In this document: positions 1 to 11,111 of the stretch, one piece after another
How the letters are laid out: every line of letters begins with the position of its first letter
Position numbering within the stretch: position 1 is the first letter of the stretch
Assembly (NCBI GenBank): GCA_026826555.1
Contig: JAKSZT010018048.1
Span: forward strand, 826,494-890,493
Origin: Tolypeutes matacus
Lineage: Eukaryota > Chordata > Mammalia > Cingulata > Chlamyphoridae
Reading direction: 5' to 3'
DNA: 64,000 bases
Position numbers and translations under genes: made by a program
The notes under the pieces: model-generated
Seen by the model: only the letters and a program-made list of their open reading frames with translations
Told to the model about the DNA's origin: nothing
The model's database searches: none

Positions 1-195
1 GTGGCCTTGTCAAATATCAGATGACTATGTATGTGAGGATCTATATCAGAACTCTCAATCTGGTTCCATTGGTCAGTAGGTCTATCCTTGTGCCAATACC
101 ACACAGTTTTGATCACTGTAGCTTTGTAGTATGTTTTAAAGTCAGGTAATGTGATACCTCCAACTTCATTTTTCTTTTTCAATATATCTTTGTCT
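1..195 (-). repeat. LINE-1 ORF2 fragment
   Basis: The reverse complement reads as the RT-distal part of mammalian L1 ORF2. The landmark is the conserved stretch around a GCTACAGTGATCAAAAC motif, which corresponds on the minus strand to the 'YKATVIKT' segment. The fragment enters from outside the window and stops at about 190-195, where sequence homologous to 10.93 kb begins. It therefore truncates the outer end of the left arm of the inverted duplication. Confidence 0.8.
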
Positions 196-3165
196 AGCCT
201 AGTTCTTGAGTTGCATTCACAAGCTGATTTCAAGCTATTTTTGTATAATATAAAGAAACATGTTTGCTTAGAAAGCACTACAGCACATTATAAAGTTTTG
301 CCAAAAGCAAAGCTAAATAAACAAAAAAACTACTCCATACTTCTATTCTCCTATTATTTTACCAATGCAAATAACCAAAACCTTATAAATCTTTTGATAC
401 ATTTTTATTTATTCCTTGTATTAGATGCTTTATTTATAGATCACTGTGGTGTATAAGTTGCTTCAAAATTAAATGTGAAAATCTTGCACAGCTCATTCTA
501 CTTACAACACAATCTTTTCTTTTATATATTTTTCATTTAGGGATTGTTTTGAATGGAGAAATGGTATATAAGTGTTAAATGAATTTTGCCAGTGAAAGTT
601 ATCAGAACCTAAGGGAATAGATTAACTGTGATTTAAAAGGTCATAATGAAATGAATAATTATTCAGGTGATGCTTTTTTAAAATTTTTATCCCCAAAAAA
701 CTATACTTCTATGATTTTTATACATACAAAAATTTAAAAATAATAATTATACATATAAAAATTTAAAATCATATTTGTATTTTAAAAATAAAACTGCCCA
801 TATTTTTCTTTGACTTTGACTCTTTTGAAGGTTTCTCCTTAATCATCAAAATTTTGTTTTGATGTCTTATAATTGACTTTTACTGCATATCTCATAACTT
901 CCTTGATCATTTATCTACTAATATATACATGTTTTATTGTTGTACTATATTAAATGTTTTGTTGAAATAAACATACAAATGTTTGTAGATGCTTACTATT
1001 CTTAAACATTTGTACTGTAAGTTAAAAGGTTTTCATTTACTGATTATGTAATATTGTGAAATATTCTTCCAGAATATTTCATACATTTTAATATATTATA
1101 GGTGCACAAAAATATTTTAAAAATTAATATACAGACAATTTTCACAAGGATCTATTCCATTTATATTCTGTTAATTAGATTCCAAATTTCATGACCAATT
1201 TTTCACATGTGGTATAATATAGGGATTATTGTAATTTACTATTTGTTCACCATGTAAAGGAACATGTTCATTTATTCTTTATTATTTTGTAGTCTAAATC
1301 ATGTATTCATATATTTTGGTTCTTTTTATGTATATCATAAAATTTAGGGCTAAAATCAATGTGCTTTTTAAATGGCATAGATATTAATATCTACTCCATG
1401 TAAATATGGCCCATCTCTACTTGGCCTTTTATTTGATGTTTTGTTATATTTACTTAACTGAACTTTCAAGAATCATGTGTTTAAATCTGTCAACTTATTT
1501 TCCTATGATTTTTAATTAATTAAAAATTCATGATGCTCTTAATCCATTACATTCAATTCACATTCTTTTACATTTTTGTAATTTTATACACAAAGATGTG
1601 TATATGCTATTTTTTTGTAGAAATCTTAAAAGAAAAGCAGGAAAGATTACCCTGAATTCTGAAAAACATTTTTCAATGTAATTCTTCTTATTACAATGAA
1701 TTAATATAAACATCATATTTTTGAACAAGAAGTAACAACATAGTAAGTTTAATCTCATATTATAAAGGGCATATCACCAACCAAGTGCGAAGTTGACATT
1801 AGCCTAAACCATTTGCTATCCTATTTTTAAATCTCTCCACTAAGCAATTTCCTAAGCATGGAATTTCAAGACTCAGTATGATATTCAAATTTGTATGGAT
1901 TGCATCCTATTGTTCAGCCTGTAATTTTACTATGGTAAATAAGGTGAAGATACCTACCATCTTCAGTCTTTTAAAAGAGGCGTTCACAGGGTTGTTACAA
2001 GGATTACATCAGTAATGCATGTGCTTGCAATAGGCAATCAAAACTGGTGATGATCCTTAGTCAATTAATATTCATTGAGAATATTTGGCCTTATACTGAA
2101 TATACTTAGGCAGATTCTTTGTGGAAGCTTCTTTGTAATATGAACTCATGTTTGCCACGCATGATTCTCCCATAACAAACAAAAAATACATGAACCTGGA
2201 GAACTTTTGAACATCTAGCACAGCCTTAGACAATCGAAACAGCACGGCACCATCTGTCACCAGGGGAATTCCTCTGGCCATAGTCACCATCTGCTGTGCT
2301 GAGGCTCGAAGGAAACCTCTTGTCTCATCACTCACCTAGGCTTCTGGGCAATGCCCACACCCAGAACAAATCATTCTCCACCTTTCCACAGAGAGTGCAT
2401 GGTCTAAAACGAGAGGATTCTTCATTTTTTAAATTCCAATTCTCTACATTCTTTACACATTTCTCATTGTGCATTTGTCTGTATTCCTATGTAGTTAAAA
2501 AAAAAATTTGCACATAGTTGTCTCCCTATGTCTGTTTTTAGAACAAAAAAGGAAAAGAGAAAAGAGACAATAAAAGAAGCATTGCTTTACCAACAAGTTT
2601 GCACCAAAGAATGTGTGACTTATTAAACCAAGCAAGCAATTAAAAAAAAAACTAAAAGCAAGATACTTTGGGAGGAAAGCAAAGTATATTATTGTTCTAA
2701 AACAATTTTTAACTATGCATGTTTATTTTTCATCCAGAATTGTGATAAACAAATGATTAAATTAAAACAGGCCTTCTGCTTTTATTATTCATCAAAAATG
2801 ATGAAGGTAAAAATGAAAATTCCCTTTTGTACTTGGACACACAAAACTTAATCCAAGTGACTTGGTCTGTAAATCCTGGACATCTATTCATTGTAGGCTC
2901 TTGAAGAATGTGTGTGTGTGTGTGTGTGTGTGTTTTGGTTGAAGAACTAAAGTGTGCTATCAGCTCTTAACTGTGAAAATGGTTGAGAGTGGAGATTGGT
3001 GACTTCAATACTCTTAACACTTTGGGAAGAAATCTGATCTGACTTCATATTCATACCAACAGTTGCTAGCGTCATGATCTTAAAAATTTTTTTAGGCCAA
3101 GGCATAATATTTTAACATAAAATATGTGATAAAATTGAAACTTAAGTGCAATAAGAAGACTGCAT
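190..3165 (+). repeat. Left arm of a large inverted duplication
   Basis: Read as the reverse complement, this segment matches 5865-10935 in order, with one large gap. Positions about 190-2435 pair with 8655-10935, and about 2435-3165 pair with 5865-6583. Matching landmarks include CTTCTGGGCAATGCCCA (2341 versus 8748) and TTCTGAAAAACATTTTTCA (1656 versus about 9420). By eye the identity in well-aligned parts is roughly 85%, with many small indels. No gene is recognised in the arm. An 87-codon frame at 2072-2335 (minus) is broken by stops in the other copy, so it is not conserved as coding. The arm is AT-rich. Confidence 0.85.
2908..2934. repeat. (GT)n microsatellite
   Basis: A run of about 13 GT units. 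The homologous place in the right arm (about 6110) has no such run, so the expansion arose in the left arm after duplication, or was lost on the right. Confidence 0.9.
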
Positions 3166-3504
3166 ATTTATATATATTATATATTTGCATATATATGCAT
3201 TTATGTGTGTATGGAAAGATATATGCAGATATATCTCATGGATATAGGATTTTCGATACTTGATAAAAGTTTAAGTATATGTATCTAAAAGAACTGAGAA
3301 GCTCTAATGTTTCAGACCCAAACAAGTCTTCATTACTTCATTCCAGAATGGCCAAGGGTCAGCACCATGTTTCCAGTTAACCATGTAGAAAAGCACTGTG
3401 TTGCAACTGACTAGCTTAGGTTAACCCTGTACTTGCACAAATAATAAGAGGAAAATGCTTCTATTCTTGTAAATATAAGAACATTTTATTTGGTAAAGGA
3501 CATT

Positions 3505-4250
3505 CTAGTCATAACTTCTCCAAACCTGTCTTCCTGGCCTTGTTCTCAGGCTGTATATGAAGGGATTAAGAGAAAAGACAAAACAAAACAGAAATTGGGT
3601 TGAGTGAAATCAGGGAATAATGTAGACCCTAAAATGAGTTTTTGGTAAACAATGGAAGCAGTTGGAAGGAAAAGGGCAACAATGGTCCTGCGTGGGAGGC
3701 AAATGGAATAGGTTTCTGACTGTCCTTCTTCTGAGGGAATCTTTCTGATATCGACAATGATGTAGATGAATTAAATTACAATGCAGATATAGCAGCAGAA
3801 ATCCATTACTACACTCATGAGAATAAGCATAATTTCTGAAATTACAAGCATTAGTTACAAACAACAGCTTGCTATAATAATAACTGTGTAAAATCAATGA
3901 ACAATTGTTGAATCCCATTGAAACCACAGTAAGATAAAGAAAAGATGCCTATAGTATCTTTGAGCCACCACAAAGTAGGGCTCAAATACCATCAGCACAA
4001 TGTGCCTGCTTTCATAATAATTTCACAGTGCAGGAATGGCATAGCATTTGGCAATGGCAGTGAACATTGGCGTGAGGAGGTACAGATCAGGAGCTACTGA
4101 AAAGGTACCAGAGAGACCTGGGCAAAACCTACATCAAATTACATGGCATTGGTGTGAGTCAAGGATTTGAAAATGGTCTTGGATACAATGGAAGAAATGA
4201 GACAAAGAACAAAACATAAAGAAAGGATTAATTTATTAGGCAAAATATAT
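3505..4250 (-). pseudogene. Olfactory receptor pseudogene A (5'-truncated)
   Basis: The minus strand keeps an OR skeleton from TM2 to the C-terminus in broken frames. A TM2/TM3 piece reads like LISSIVSKTIFKSLTHTNAM. A degraded DRY-region piece follows (FTAIAKCYAIPAL), then an ICL3-like piece (IRKIPSEEGQ, then TYSICLPRR), and a C-terminal NPFIYSLRT near 3550 with a stop at 3505-3507. TM1 and the start codon are missing beyond about 4250. Several in-frame stops and frameshifts exclude function. The ICL3 and C-terminal words resemble the OR14-like sequences elsewhere in the window, but decay prevents a firm family call. It lies in the spacer between the inverted arms, about 340 bp from the inner end of the left arm. 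Confidence 0.85.
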
Positions 4251-5864
4251 TAAAAACATTTAAAAATCAAATTAGGAAATTTTAAATGATATGAAAAATA
4301 TAATAGAAACATAACAAAGCTCAAAAATTGTTATTGATTTATATGTTGATGTAGTAGAACACAAAATACCAATTTGTAGACAAGGTAAGAATTTAATTAC
4401 ATAGTATTGGGGATAAATTCATTTGGAAGGAAAATACACAGACAGAAATCTTATTTCTCATATAATTCATATTAAATGTTTTAGTAATATAAATTTTAAA
4501 TTTTTATTAAATAAGTGTAACCAAAGAGATTGGGGAAAGATTGTAACACTTATGATGGGAAAGTATTAATATCAATCCTAAACAAAGATTTCTTACAAAT
4601 GGACAGGAAAACCAATATAAAACAACTCTATGAAATAGAAACATCATCAACATTCACAGGAATGTACAATTCACAGAGGATACAACCTTTACAGTTAAAA
4701 ATTAAGATTCAGTGTACAGGAATATCAAAATTAAATATCAATGGGACTGTTTATCCCTATGACACTGAAAAAATTTGGAATAATCTGTCTCTAATTGCTC
4801 TTACAGTTATGGGGAAAAGGGCACTTGTTCACATTTTAGTTATTTTATGAAATAATAGTATTTACTGTGTGTTTTGTTTTTTTTTTCAACAATGCAAATA
4901 CATATAATTCTATTGCCAGTAATCCCATTTCTGGTTACCTAACAGACTGAAATAAGAACCCCAGTATTTTCTGATGGACGTGTGAGTGTGCTAATTAGAG
5001 TCCTTCAAATAGCAGAGGGATGCCTGGAAAGTCTCCATTGCATATGGACATGTGTCTAAAGGGAGACCAGGGGGATGGTCAGAATTTGAGGGTCTTTCTA
5101 GGCAACTAGAAGAAATTTGGCTTTAACAGTGGCTTAGATTTAAATGCTGTTAGAAGTGGAAATGTTGTACACTATCAGATTCCATGTATATTTTGAAGTT
5201 GGAGTCATGTGGATTTACAACAGTTGGTGTAAGGGGGGCCCAACTGGCTCATGCTTGCAGTTGAGGGGAAGGACTGGTGAACAATTTGATAATTGGTACT
5301 ATGCTTCTCTCACCCCTACAGGGAAGCCAAACGTGAGGCAGCCTCTGGAGAATTACCTGCTGTGTAAAAACCACCCTCTCTAAGCTTCTCCATATCCATC
5401 TGCTTTGAGGAGCTTATCAAAGCACAAGATATCGGAGTCCTAATGCTTTCTCTGGATCCTCACATCTGCCAGCATCTTCACAGCCTGCTTCAGCTGCAGA
5501 GGGCTCCCTTTACCAGAGCTTTCTTTGTGCCATTATATGTCTCACTCTGGAGGAGGGTAAGTGACTACAATGCTTTCCAAGCCCAAGATCATTTTCCCTC
5601 CTTCTTCCCACAGTAACTTGTTTTTGAAATTTATGTTCAGAGGATATACAGCCCACCTCCCGTTGTCACTGAGTCCTTTAGTCTTTCAGCCCTCTCTGTC
5701 CCCAGATATTCAGGATCAACTTTCGATGGCTTCCTGTTGTCTCACCTATTGACAGCCAAGGAAGCTTGTGTGTCTGGTTCTCTCCAAGCATAGGATCTTT
5801 GAAGTAATGACATATGTCCAAAATTTAAATATATAACTTTAAGTTAATTTAAATATATAACTTT
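4251..5864. other. Spacer remainder, no gene recognised
   Basis: AT-rich sequence up to about 4900, containing a possible very old L1 3' segment (a TAATCCCATTTCTGG word near 4920 resembles the L1 CCAGCAATCCCACTACTGG stretch). From 4980 to 5760 the base composition is more balanced and no repeat is recognised. Open frames of 60-106 codons at 4530-4850, 5144-5383 and 5561-5752 have no recognisable family and are not supported as genes. Confidence 0.5.
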
Positions 5865-6583
5865 TGCACTGTTCTTATTGCACTTAAATTTCAATTTTAT
5901 CACATTAACAATATTTTATGTTAAAATGTTAAGCTTTGGCATATACAATTTTTAAGAACATGACTATAACAACTGTTGATATGAATATGAAGCCAGATCA
6001 GATCTCTTCCAAAGTGTTAGAGTATAGACGTCACCCAACTCCACTCTCAACCACTTTCACAGTCAAGATCTGATTGCACACATTGGTCTTTTGAACAAAA
6101 CGCATGCACATTTTTTCTTCAAGAGCCTACAGTGAATAGGTGTCCAGTACTTACAAGCCAAGGCATTTGGATTAAGTTTTGTGTGCCCAAGTACAAGAAG
6201 GAATTTTTATTTTTACTTTTCTCATTTTTGATGAATAATAAAAGCAGAATGGCCTATTTTAATTTAATCACTTGTTTATCACAATTCTGGATGAAAAATA
6301 AACATGCTTACTTAAAAATTGTTTTAAAACTATAATATATTTTGTATTCATCTAGAAGTGGATTTTTGTTCTTTTTTTTAAATTTCTGGCTAATTTTTAA
6401 TAAATCACACATTCTTTGGTGCAAACTTACTGGTAGAGCGGTTCTTCTTTTATTGTCTATTTTCTCTTTTCTTTTTTTATTCCAAAAGCAGACATAGGGA
6501 GAACTATGTGTAAAATTTTTCCTTTAACTGCATAAGAATCTACACAAATGCCCAATGACAAATGTGTAAAGAATGTAGAGATT
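5865..6583 (-). repeat. Right arm of inverted duplication, inner part
   Basis: This is the reverse complement of about 2435-3165. Shared blocks include the TATTGCACTTAAATTTCAA stretch at about 5877 and the block from the CATTCTTTGGTGCAAAC word at about 6411 to GTGTAAAGAATGTAGAG at 6565-6580. Pairing resumes at 8655 after an L1 insertion. Confidence 0.85.
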
Positions 6584-8432
6584 AATTTGGGAGACACTAG
6601 GGAATGAGAGGGGGAAGATGGCATGGTACACTGGACATCCGATAATACAGTGATAAAATGAAAATAAGAATAATGTTTTAAAAAACGAATTTTTCCCCAT
6701 TTTTTGAATGTCCCAATCCACTAATTATATTTTATTTTATTTTATTCTGAGTTTCCTTGTATTTATCTCTTGCATTTAAGCTTATCATTATTTTCTTTTT
6801 CCCATTAATTGTATTTGGTTATTATATGGGCTGCATGTTCAAGGAAGGTTTAGATCACAGAAGGGTTACAATGGGGGCCGCAAACGATCATTGGTGGGGG
6901 GTGTCTGGGATGGAGGATTCATGGGAGTAAGTTCATCTGAATATACATGAAAGATATATAAAATTGTTCAAATGATCAAGGGAAGGGGCATGGTCATGGT
7001 GAGTAGACAATCACTCAATAAATGAGGGAATCTTAATTCCCAGCCTGGAGAGCTCTGCCACATTCTCCAAGGGAGCAGCAATAGTCCCCTGAGTGCAGAG
7101 GCAGTGTCTGGCAAAAGAGGATGGCCCACTGATGGGTTCTTGTTATTGATATCTAGCCTTATGAGTCTTTGCTCTTGTAATTGAAACTTAGCCTACTGTT
7201 ATGGGGTGCCTAAGGGTTGTTACCTGATACCCTCCTTGTTGTTCAAATGTGGCCTTTCTCTAAGCCAACCTCACAGCATATGAATGCATTACCTTCCCCC
7301 TGACGTGGGACATGACTCCCAGGGATGAAATTCCCTAGCAATAATGGATTAATACCAAGTGCCAACTGGCAACACGACTGAAAAAGACCTTGAATAAAAG
7401 GGGGAAAAGGTAAAGAGAAATGAGTTCATGTGGCTAAGAAACTTCAAAGAGAGTCAGGAGGTCATCCAGAGGTAACGCTTATGCACACCTCTGTAGGATC
7501 TCATAGAACACCAAAGTGGATATCACCCCACACAGAGGGGTTCCTTAGGCCTCTGGAGATACCCAGGTCCTATATAAGAAGGGATAGCCCCAGAGATTGA
7601 CGCCTTATCAGTGGGCTCTACTTTGGAATCTGTGCTCCTGAGAGTGACAGAGTTGGACTCAAATAAATCCTCCCTGCACATGTTCCATCAATCCCTTCTA
7701 TTCAAACCTATATGTGATGCAGGAGTTTTTAGGTGTACTTCCAGAGACTGGAGCCTCTGGCCTATATATGTGCCAGCTGTGCCTGGAATCTTGGTGGAGC
7801 TGCAACTCCTAACCTACAGCTCAATGGACTCACCCAAGTCACCTGGCAAGGAGATGACGATGGGCAACGGCCAGCCCAGGGAATGTAGGGGGCCTGCAGC
7901 TGCAGGCAGGATAGTCCCATCCACTGTATCCATGGCATATAAGCCCTCTCTCACTTGGAGGTGGAGTGGACATCACCATCCCAGTCCCCTCAGGATTGGG
8001 GGAAGAGCTACGGACTAGAGTGGACTTAATGGTATTCTGTTGTAGACATATTGTGACTCAAGCAATGGAAGAATTATAACAGTGAGGTGGAGCCGGTAGC
8101 CACTGGATGCTTTGGGGTAGGGAGAGGAAGGGCAGTTGAAATACAGGCACCTTTTTTGGGCCTTGGGGGTTGCCCTGAGTGGCGTTGCAGTGACGGATGT
8201 AGGCCATTTTATATCAGCATATACCATGCAGAGCTGTGTGGGAGAGAGTGTGGTCTACGATGTGAACTGTGGTCTATGCTTGGTGGCAAGGCCCCAGGAT
8301 GTGTATATCCATTGCGGGTGATGTGCCACACCGATGGAGGATGTTTGTGTGGGATGTTGTGGGAGGTGCGGGAGGTGGGGAACATAGGAATCCCTGTAAT
8401 TTCTGTGTAATATTTAGGGAATCTAATACCTT

Positions 8433-8477
<45 letters not shown>

Positions 8478-8654
8478 ATATAACATATATATATGTATAT
8501 ATAACATATATATACATACATACATATAAACATACATATATATATGTAACATTTATATAAGCAAATGCACATATATGCATATTTATTTATATATCATTTT
8601 ACAAATTTTGGTATGTATTGTGAAAAATTTGATTTTTACCCACAATTAAAAAAA
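6584..8654 (+). mobile_element. 5'-truncated L1 (3' UTR) inserted in the right arm
   Basis: A 2.07 kb insertion is bounded by near-perfect 12-bp target duplications: AATGTAGAGATT at 6572-6583 and AATGTAGATATT at 8655-8666. It ends in an A-rich tail. The left arm has the uninterrupted site near 2435. The body matches 53730-55615 throughout, and in antisense matches parts of 11141-12059, 25516-26263 and 45590-46860. This identifies it as the long 3' UTR of a locally abundant L1 family. Open frames at 7611-8410 on either strand are not conserved between copies and are rejected as coding. The last 220 bp carry an AT microsatellite and a tail also seen antisense at 43444-43640 and 58127-58399. Confidence 0.85.
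8436..8560. repeat. AT-rich microsatellite with inverted repeats
   Basis: An (AT)n run is followed by alternating GTAT and TATA blocks. ATGTATGTATGTATATATA on one side mirrors TATATATACATACATACAT on the other, giving strong hairpin potential. It lies inside the tail of the L1 element, and the antisense tails at 43.5 and 58.2 kb carry shorter versions. Confidence 0.85.
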
Positions 8655-10935
8655 AATGTAGATATTTAGAATTTAAGAAATGAAGGAATCCTCTCCTTTT
8701 AGACCATGCACTCTCTGTGGAATGATGGGGAATGATTTGGTTATAGGGTGGGCATTGCCCAGAAGCCTAGGTGGGTGACGAGACAAGAGGTTTCCATCGA
8801 GCCTCAGCACAGCAAACAGTGACCATGGCCAGAGGAATTCCCCTGGTATCAAATGGTGCTGTGCTGCTTTGATTGTCTAGGGCTGTGCTTGATGCTCAAA
8901 AGTTTCCCAGGTTCATGTATTTTTTGTTTGTTATGGGAGAATCATGCCTGGCAAACATGAGTTAACATTGCAAAGAGGCTTCCACAAGAATCTACATAAG
9001 ATATTCAGTATAAAGCCAAAATATTCTCAATGAATATTCATCGACTAAGGATCATCAGCAGTTTTGATTGCCTATTGCAAGCACATGCATTACTGATGTA
9101 ATCCTTGCAACAAACCTGTGAAATTCTTTTCATTTCATTTTATTTACCACAGTAAAATTACAGACTGAACAACAGGGGGCAATTCATACAAATTTGAATG
9201 TCATACTGAGTCTTCAAATTCTATGGTTAGGAAATTGTTTCATAGAGAGAATTAAAAATGGAGCAGCAAATGATTTGAGCTAATGTCAACTTCTCACTTT
9301 GTTAGTGATATACCCTATATGATATGGGATTAGTCAAAATTAAATTTATTATGTTGTCACGTTTTGTTAAAAAAAGATGGATGTTTATATTAATTCGTTA
9401 TAAGAAGAAGAATTACATTGAAAAATGTTTTTCAGAATTCAGGAAAATATTTCCTGCTTCTCTTTAAGATTTCTGCCAAAAAACAGCATTTTATAAATCT
9501 CAGTATACATATACACATCTTTATGTATAAAATAAAAATTATATAAAAGAATGAGAATTGAATGTAAAGGATTAATAGCATCATCAATTTTAATTAATTG
9601 AAGATCATAGAGAAACAAGTTGACAGATTCAAATAAATACATAATTCTTCAAAGTTCAGTTAAGTAAAAGGAACAAAATATCAATTTAAAGGACAACTAG
9701 AGATGGGCCATATTTATATGAAGCAGATATTAATATTTAAATCATTAAAAAACACCATTAATTTTAGCTTTAAATTTTGTGATATACATATAAGGTAACA
9801 AAATATATGAATACATGATTTAGATTACAGAAAAATAAAGAATAAATGAACATGTTCTTTGCATGTTGAAAACATAGTAAATTACAACAATCCCTATGTT
9901 ATCCGTATGTGAAAAATTCTTCATGGATTTGGAATCTAATTAACAGAATCTAAATGGACTAGATCTTGTGAAAATTGTGTATACGTTAATTTTTAAAATA
10001 TCTTATGCACCTAAAATATATTATAAATTATGAAATATTCTGATAGAATAATTTCACAATATTATATAATCAGTAAATGAAAACCTTGTAGTTTATGATA
10101 CAAATGTTTGAGGATAATAAACATTTACATACATTTGCATGTTTATTTCAAAAAGTATTTAATATAACACAACAATAAAACAGGTATATAATAACAGATA
10201 AATGATTGGGGAAGTTACAAGATATGCAGTAAAAGTCAATCATAAGCCATCAAAACAAAATTTGATGAGAATGGAGAAACATTAAATGTAGTCAAAATAG
10301 AGTAAAAATATGAGTAGTTTTATTTAGAAAGTACAAATATGATTTTTAAATTTTATACTTATAAATATCTTTAATTTTTGTATATAAAATATCAAAGAAG
10401 TATAGTTTTGTTCAGATAAAAATAAAGTATCACCCAAATAATTATTCATTTCATTATGCTGTTGTAATCATAGTCCATCTATTCCCTTAGGTTCTGATAA
10501 CTTTCTCTGGCAAAATTCATTTAACACTCATTTTCCATTTAACACTCATTTTCCATTTCTCCATTCAAAAAAATCCCTTAATGTAAAATATATAAAAGGA
10601 AAGATTGTGTCATAAGTAAAATGATGTGAGCAAGATCTCCAAATTTAATTTTGAAGCAATTTATACACCTCAGTGATTTATAAATAAGACATCTAATACA
10701 GGGAATGAATAAAAATGTGTCAAAAGATTCCACAAGGTTTTAGTAATTTGAATTGGTGAAATAATATGAGAATAGAAGTATGGAGTAGTTTTTTGTTTAT
10801 TAGCTTTGTTTTCTTTTTGGTAGAACTTTGTAATGTGCAGTAGTGCTTTCTAAGCAAACATATTTCTTTACATTATACAAAAATAGAAATCAGCTTGTGA
10901 ACGTCACTCAAGAAATAGTTTAGAGAAAGTTTCAT
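8655..10935 (-). repeat. Right arm of inverted duplication, outer part
   Basis: This is the reverse complement of about 190-2435. The match runs through GACCATGCACTCTCTGTGG (8702), the AGGAATTCCCCTGGT block (8833), the GGAAAATATTTCCTGC area (9440) and TCAGCTTGTGAA (about 10891). It ends about 180 bp before the 3' end of OR pseudogene B. No gene is supported in it. A short direct duplication of TAACACTCATTTTCCATTT lies near 10523-10560. Confidence 0.85.
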
Positions 10936-11111
10936 TAACTATAGGAATTCCAGGGCTTTAATAATAAAATTAATTATGAAAGCTTTCTTCTGAATGAAAA
11001 TTCCTAATGATGATTTGCTTCTTTATTTTTTTTCATTTAAATTTTCACTTGTAAATTTTGGAGGAATACTGAATAAATGATAGGTGTGTATTTGTAAATT
11101 ATATCTGCCAT
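10936..11111. other. Gap between right arm and OR pseudogene B
   Basis: AT-rich single-copy sequence with no recognised feature. It is the 3' flank of OR pseudogene B. Confidence 0.5.

Noticed and set aside
2072..2335. 87-codon minus-strand frame in the left duplication arm
   Set aside because: The homologous stretch in the right arm (about 8790-9060) has stops and indels, so there is no sign of coding constraint.
4530..4850. 106-codon plus-strand frame in the duplication spacer
   Set aside because: Sequence looks like a decayed L1 segment; no protein family is recognisable.
7611..8580. Cluster of open frames near 8 kb on both strands
   Set aside because: They lie in an L1 3' UTR and AT microsatellite; the sister copies at 53.7-55.6 kb and the antisense copies do not keep the frames.
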